NCBI GenBank assembly: GCA_949289155.1
Contig: CASEMX010000002.1
Span: forward strand, 124,001-188,000
Reading direction: 5' to 3'
DNA length: 64,000 bases
Origin: an uncultured Parabacteroides sp.
GTDB taxonomy: Bacteria; Bacteroidota; Bacteroidia; Bacteroidales; Tannerellaceae
In this document: piece by piece, positions 60,536 to 64,000 of the stretch
Numbering within the stretch: position 1 is the first letter of the stretch
How the letters are laid out: each line of letters begins with the position of its first letter
Notes under the pieces: model-generated
What the model was told of the DNA's origin: nothing
Databases searched by the model: none
Seen by the model: only the letters and a program-made list of their open reading frames with translations
Position numbers and translations under genes: made by a program

Positions 60536-61333
60536 ATGAAACAGATTGAATGTGTGATTTTCGATTGGGCGGGCACTACCGTTGATTACGGATGCTTTGC
60601 GCCGGTGGCTGCCTTCATCGAGAGCTTTGATGCGATAGGCGTTCCCGTCTCAGCGGCGGAAACAAGAGCCTACATGGGACTGACCAAGATAGAAGAGATA
60701 CGCGCACTGTTCGCCATCGAGCATGTCGGCGCTGCCTTCAAAGCGAAGTATGGTCGCGACTTTAACGAGGAGGATGTGCAGGGACGCTACAAGGATTTCC
60801 AGCAGATACTGTACAATACCTTGGAACAGTATGCCGACCCGCTGCCCGGATTGGTAGAGACTGTCGGGAAGCTCCGTGCGAAAGGTATCAAGATTGGCTC
60901 GACGACCGGCTATACCCGCAAGATGATGGATATCGTCATCCCGGCGGCAGAGAAGCGAGGGTATAAGGTGGACAATTGCGTTACGTCGGACAATCTGCCC
61001 GGAGGCCGTCCCAACCCTTATATGATTTACCAGAACATGATAGACTTGGCAGTTCCCTCGGTCGATTACGTGGTGAAGTGCGGTGATACGATTGCCGACA
61101 TCCGTGAGGGGGTGAATGCTAAGGTGAAGTCGGTAGGTATCATACTTGGCAGCAATGAGATGGGACTGACTCTTGAGGAGACGAACGCCCTCTCTGCCGA
61201 GGAATTGAAGCAACGCATGGCAGATGTGCGCCGCCGGATGCTCGATGCTGGAGCCGATGCCGTACTGGATAGCATCCTCGATTTGCCGAATTATATAGAA
61301 CAATTAAACGAACAACTGAACAAACAAGCATAG
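60536..61333 (+). CDS. phnX: Phosphonoacetaldehyde hydrolase (phosphonatase)
   Basis: The 265-residue HAD protein begins MKQIECVIFDWAGTTVDYGC, with nucleophile Asp9 in FDWAGTT, the Schiff-base Lys in the cap (MGLTKIEEIRAL), IGSTTGYTRKMMD and the acidic motif CGDTIADIREG near 183-193. It splits phosphonoacetaldehyde into acetaldehyde and phosphate, the second step of 2-aminoethylphosphonate breakdown. I start at ATG 60536, the normal family start. It overlaps nothing and is 2 bp before phnW. Confidence 0.95.
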   Translation: MKQIECVIFDWAGTTVDYGCFAPVAAFIESFDAIGVPVSAAETRAYMGLTKIEEIRALFAIEHVGAAFKAKYGRDFNEEDVQGRYKDFQQILYNTLEQYADPLPGLVETVGKLRAKGIKIGSTTGYTRKMMDIVIPAAEKRGYKVDNCVTSDNLPGGRPNPYMIYQNMIDLAVPSVDYVVKCGDTIADIREGVNAKVKSVGIILGSNEMGLTLEETNALSAEELKQRMADVRRRMLDAGADAVLDSILDLPNYIEQLNEQLNKQA

Positions 61334-61335
61334 AC

Positions 61336-62427
61336 ATGGAACGTAATTATTTGTTGTTGACACCGGGTCCGCTAAGCACTTCTGAAACTGTACGCAAGGC
61401 AATGTTGCAGGACTGGTGTACTTGGGATAAGGATTATAATGAAGGTATCGTCACTCCGCTGCGCCGTGACTTGCTGGCCATAGCGGGATTGGACGAAGAG
61501 AAATATACGACCGTATTGCTGCAAGGGAGCGGAACTTACTGTGTAGAGGCTACAATTGGAGCGTCGGTAGGTGCGGACGATAAGCTGCTCATCTTGGCAA
61601 ATGGCGCGTATGGTAAACGCATGGCACAAATAGCGGATTACTATCATATCAATTATATATTGGTTTCGTTGAGTGAAACGGAGCTGGTAACAGGTGAAGT
61701 GGCCCGGAAAGCGCTGGAAGCGAATCCGGGCATCACCCACCTGTCGATGGTACATAGCGAGACGACCACTGGTCTGCTGAACCGTATCGATGAGGTCGCC
61801 GAGGTGATTAAGGGCCGCGGCATAACCTTTATCGTAGATGCGATGAGCAGTTTCGGCGGTATTCCCATAGACATTGAGCAGTTAGGCATCGACTTCTTGG
61901 TCAGCAGTGCCAATAAGTGCGTACAAGGTGTGCCGGGCTTCGGATTCATCATTGCCAAGAAGGAAAAGATGTTAGCGACGAAAGGCAATGCCCGTTCCTT
62001 ATCATTGGATATCTATGCCCAGTGGGAGACCATGGAGAAGGGCAAAGGAAAATGGCGCTTCACTTCGCCGACACACGTAGTCCGTGCCTTCTATCAAGCC
62101 ATGCAGGAGCTGAAGGAGGAGGGAGGCATCGCTGCCCGTCATGCCCGTTATCAGGAGAATCACCGAGTGCTGGTAGAGGGGATGCGCCGCTTAGGTTTCC
62201 GGACACTTCTGTCGGACGACAAGCAGGGCTGTATCATCACCTCGTTCTATTATCCTTCTGCCGACTTCGACTTTACCGACTTCTATAATAAACTGAAGGC
62301 AAAAGGGTTTGTCATCTATCCGGGCAAGATTTCGGAAGCAGACACGTTCCGTATCGGTAACATCGGCGACATCTACCCGAAAGATATCGAAGCCCTGATT
62401 AAGGCTATCGAAGAGGTAAGAGGATAA
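61336..62427 (+). CDS. phnW: 2-aminoethylphosphonate:pyruvate transaminase
   Basis: The 363-residue class V aminotransferase starts YLLLTPGPLSTSETVRKAMLQDWCTWDKDYN, with the PLP lysine at Lys194 (SSANKCVQGVPG). It moves the amino group of 2-aminoethylphosphonate to pyruvate, giving phosphonoacetaldehyde for PhnX. Both genes plus the upstream transporter make a complete uptake and breakdown unit for this phosphonate, giving phosphate, acetaldehyde and alanine. A terminator follows. Confidence 0.96.
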   Translation: MERNYLLLTPGPLSTSETVRKAMLQDWCTWDKDYNEGIVTPLRRDLLAIAGLDEEKYTTVLLQGSGTYCVEATIGASVGADDKLLILANGAYGKRMAQIADYYHINYILVSLSETELVTGEVARKALEANPGITHLSMVHSETTTGLLNRIDEVAEVIKGRGITFIVDAMSSFGGIPIDIEQLGIDFLVSSANKCVQGVPGFGFIIAKKEKMLATKGNARSLSLDIYAQWETMEKGKGKWRFTSPTHVVRAFYQAMQELKEEGGIAARHARYQENHRVLVEGMRRLGFRTLLSDDKQGCIITSFYYPSADFDFTDFYNKLKAKGFVIYPGKISEADTFRIGNIGDIYPKDIEALIKAIEEVRG

Positions 62428-62456
62428 AGCCGGAGCCAAGCCTTGTGTATTCATAC

Positions 62457-62497
62457 CCGAAGCATCTTGGGGAACTTATCTCCCTGAGATGCTTCGG
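62457..62497 (+). terminator. Terminator after phnW
   Basis: Arms CCGAAGCATCT and AGATGCTTCGG pair perfectly over 11 bp, with an inner GGGGA/TCTCCC stem, followed by TCGTTTATT. The weak T run lowers certainty. Confidence 0.75.
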
Positions 62498-62510
62498 TCG
62501 TTTATTGCCG

Positions 62511-62915
62511 TTACTTCTCGTCCGATACCTCAATCCATTCCAGGTCCTTGTCAATCATCGTCCGCCCGGTGATTTGTTTGCGCTGCCCCCGGCTGTATTC
62601 GGGGATGAATCGCACCTTCACATCCGTCAGCATCTCCTTCGTGAGCTCTTCGGGCGTGTCCGTCCCCTTGCCGCGCGTCTGGCAGGTAAGGAAGAACGTG
62701 CCTACCCCTTGCAGCTTCACCGAGCGCCCCGAAGCCATCAGCTCGCCCATCACTTCGCCTAAATCCACCAGCACGGCATAGATGTCCGCGCGGCTCACGG
62801 TGGAGCGGGCAGCCAGCCGGTCGGCTACATCGTTTATCGTAGCCGGGCTAAGCAGCGTCACCGCCATGGCATGCCACTTGCCGTCTTTCAGTTTCTTTTT
62901 CCTAAAAAAAGCCAT
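62511..62915 (-). CDS. HU-like DNA-binding protein (Bacteroidetes type)
   Basis: The 134-residue protein has an HU-like core (TINDVADRLAARSTVSRADIYAVLVDLGEVMGELMASGRSVKLQGVGTFFLTCQTRGKGTDTPEELTKEMLTDVKVRFIPEY) preceded by about 25 residues that start MAFFRKKKLKDGKWHAMAV, a pattern of the Bacteroidetes HU-related family of 130-170 residues. Function is unknown. Its likely -7 box (63140-63133) is about 220 bp upstream, so array 10 would lie inside its transcribed leader. Confidence 0.85.
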   Translation of the reverse strand: MAFFRKKKLKDGKWHAMAVTLLSPATINDVADRLAARSTVSRADIYAVLVDLGEVMGELMASGRSVKLQGVGTFFLTCQTRGKGTDTPEELTKEMLTDVKVRFIPEYSRGQRKQITGRTMIDKDLEWIEVSDEK

Positions 62916-63006
62916 AAATCAGTCCTCCTTTGTTTCGGGATGTCATTGCCTACTGAGCGGAATGCCATCCACATTTTATCTCATTGTTATAGAATAGGTT
63001 ATACTT

Positions 63007-63120
63007 ATTTATGAAATCAATACTATCTATTTATAAAAAAGGTACTACCTATTTATAAAATCAGTGCCACCTTTTTATGAAATCAGTGCCACTGATTTGT
63101 ATAATCAGTGCCACTGATTT
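63007..63120. repeat. Palindrome array 10: five units, exact 22-bp spacing
   Basis: Units start at 63007, 63029, 63051, 63073 and 63095 and a partial sixth at 63117, all 22 bp apart. The last complete palindromes, AATCAGTG-C-CACTGATT, are perfect 17-mers; the first two units are diverged (AATCAATACTATCTATT; AAAAGGTACTACCTATT). The array lies between the HU-like gene and the divergent AraC gene and probably within the leader of the HU-like gene. Confidence 0.93.
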
Positions 63121-63132
63121 TATCCCTTTCCG

Positions 63133-63140
63133 CAAAGGTA
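63133..63140 (-). promoter_or_regulatory. -7 element of the HU-like gene
   Basis: TACCTTTG on the minus strand (63140-63133) fits the consensus. Transcription would start near 63126 and run through array 10 before the start codon at 62915. Confidence 0.55.
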
Positions 63141-63172
63141 GGGATTCCTTTCCGTCTATGCAAGGGGAGGAA

Positions 63173-63202
63173 TTGGATATTCTGCTTAATTCTTTAACTT
63201 TG
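63173..63202 (+). promoter_or_regulatory. Promoter of the AraC regulator
   Basis: TTG at 63173-63175 and TAACTTTG at 63195-63202 are 19 bp apart, a full Bacteroidetes promoter. The start codon is 25 bp after the -7 box. Confidence 0.7.
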
Positions 63203-63226
63203 CAATGAAACTAATATGTCCGGATT

Positions 63227-64000
63227 ATGACCGAAGATATCATTATAAAAGATACGTTGGAGCAGCTGGGGACGGAGGCAGCCCACCGGTATATCGCCCA
63301 TGTTTATTGTTACGAGGGGACGTGCGAGTTGCTGTTTAACGACAACTGTTTCCGGCTGGAGGCGGGCGACTGTATGATTATCGTCAGCAATAAGTTGGTG
63401 GAAAGCGTTACGCCGTCGGCGGATTTTCGCTGTAAACTCATCCATATCAAAGATACATTCCTCGATATGTGTACGCCGGAGGGCAACAATTACTACGTGA
63501 CTGGCGTCATGTCGCTTTTCCTGAATCCGGTGATGAAGCTCGCGCCGGAGGAGCAAACGCAATGCCGGGCGGACTTCGAGGAGGTGGAACGCCGGCTGCA
63601 TCGCACGGCGCATCACTTCTATCAGGAGGTGCTGATGAGCTGCGTGCGGACGCTTTTCCTTGATTTTTATGATTTCCATGCCCGGATATATGGCTATGTA
63701 GATGTGCCTGTGCAGGGAGCGCAGGTGCTGTCCCGCTTCTTCTCGCTGCTGGAAGGCGGGGCTTACCGCACGCATCGCGAGGTGGCTTACTATGCCTCAG
63801 TGCTCTGCGTCGTGCCGAAATACCTTTCCGAACTGTGCATCAAGTTCAGCGGTGTCCCTGCCAATTATTGGATTAGGCGGTTCACTTTGCAAGAGATAAA
63901 ACGGCTCTTGAAGGATAAGTCGCTGACCATTGTCCAGATAGCAGACCGGCTTCACTTCTCGTCTCCGGCTTACCTTAACCGCTATGTACACAAGTATCTC
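63227..64000 (+). CDS. AraC-family transcriptional regulator (cut by the right edge)
   Basis: At least 258 codons are open to the edge. The N-terminal half is a cupin-like sensor segment (VYCYEGTCELLFNDNCFRLEAGDCMIIVSNKLVES). The C-terminal half has the AraC helix-turn-helix: YASVLCVVPKYLSELCIKFSGVPANYWI (first motif) and IKRLLKDKSLTIVQIADRLHFSSPAYLNRYVHKYL (second motif) running into the edge, so only a few residues are missing. It probably activates or represses a neighbouring gene; no target is visible. ATG 63227 is chosen because the ATGs at 63205 and 63216 are out of frame. Confidence 0.93.
   Translation, partial: MTEDIIIKDTLEQLGTEAAHRYIAHVYCYEGTCELLFNDNCFRLEAGDCMIIVSNKLVESVTPSADFRCKLIHIKDTFLDMCTPEGNNYYVTGVMSLFLNPVMKLAPEEQTQCRADFEEVERRLHRTAHHFYQEVLMSCVRTLFLDFYDFHARIYGYVDVPVQGAQVLSRFFSLLEGGAYRTHREVAYYASVLCVVPKYLSELCIKFSGVPANYWIRRFTLQEIKRLLKDKSLTIVQIADRLHFSSPAYLNRYVHKYL

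Noticed and set aside
3371..63120. CRISPR arrays
   Set aside because: The spacers are 6 bp or are themselves repeated, repeats are short dyads, and there are no cas genes in the window.
1..64000. tRNA or rRNA genes
   Set aside because: I saw no stretch with tRNA arm motifs or rRNA conserved sequence by eye; a covariance-model scan was not possible.

Overview
The window is a chromosomal segment of a Bacteroidales bacterium, most like Parabacteroides or a close relative (genus is my guess from remembered homologues). The evidence is the gene set: a Bat (Bacteroides aerotolerance) operon, a Bacteroidetes-type GlyA and ProS, DUF6261/DUF6078-like and DUF5690-like proteins, a TonB receptor with a carboxypeptidase-regulatory-like domain, and a Mpi-type recombinase. 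Many starts are preceded by the Bacteroidetes -7 element TAnnTTTG, sometimes with a TTG/TTTG about 19-21 bp upstream. I see no rRNA, tRNA, insertion sequence, prophage or CRISPR. It reads as ordinary core chromosome.

Layout. 1-6.2 kb: start of queC (minus, cut by the edge), yqgE, a minus operon recR-GT2-GNAT, fabD, and divergent tatA-tatC. 5.7-11.2 kb (minus): tex-ybaK, then a lipoprotein plus a fused permease/ATPase ABC transporter. 11.3-18.8 kb: a 54-codon small ORF, a DUF6261-like protein, a Nudix hydrolase, an M13 peptidase lipoprotein, a Trp/Tyr-rich exported protein and an OmpP1/FadL-like porin. 19-25.7 kb: a sigma factor with a small partner, an AAA ATPase, pyruvate:ferredoxin oxidoreductase, and a Cys-rich small protein. 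25.8-32.3 kb: a polyprenol-phosphate-mannose-synthase-like GT, a DUF1080 lipoprotein, a four-gene glycolipid-modification cluster (ArnT-like, GT2, LAB_N protein, nucleotide-sugar epimerase) and a Mpi-type serine recombinase. 32.3-38.7 kb: UvrD/PcrA helicase, ftsY, rimO, two HU-family proteins (one fused to a membrane segment and LysM). 38.8-47.3 kb: moxR-DUF58-batA-batB-batC-batD-batE aerotolerance operon. 47.4-50.4 kb: PAP2, PHP, kdsC and a nitroreductase. 50.5-58.9 kb: TonB receptor, proS, glyA, GH20 hexosaminidase. 59.2-62.4 kb: DUF5690 transporter-phnX-phnW, a 2-aminoethylphosphonate unit. 62.5-64 kb: an HU-like protein and a divergent AraC regulator cut by the edge.

The most striking feature is not a gene. 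Ten intergenic regions each hold a tandem array of short palindromes. The repeat sequence differs at every locus, but centre-to-centre spacing falls into only two classes: 22-24 bp (five arrays) or 40-42 bp (five arrays), about two or four turns of B-DNA. Palindrome arms change together in several units, and palindrome and linker modules are swapped independently within and between arrays. All ten lie between genes, in tandem, convergent and divergent settings, one of them inside the bat operon. I do not recognise this as a described repeat class.
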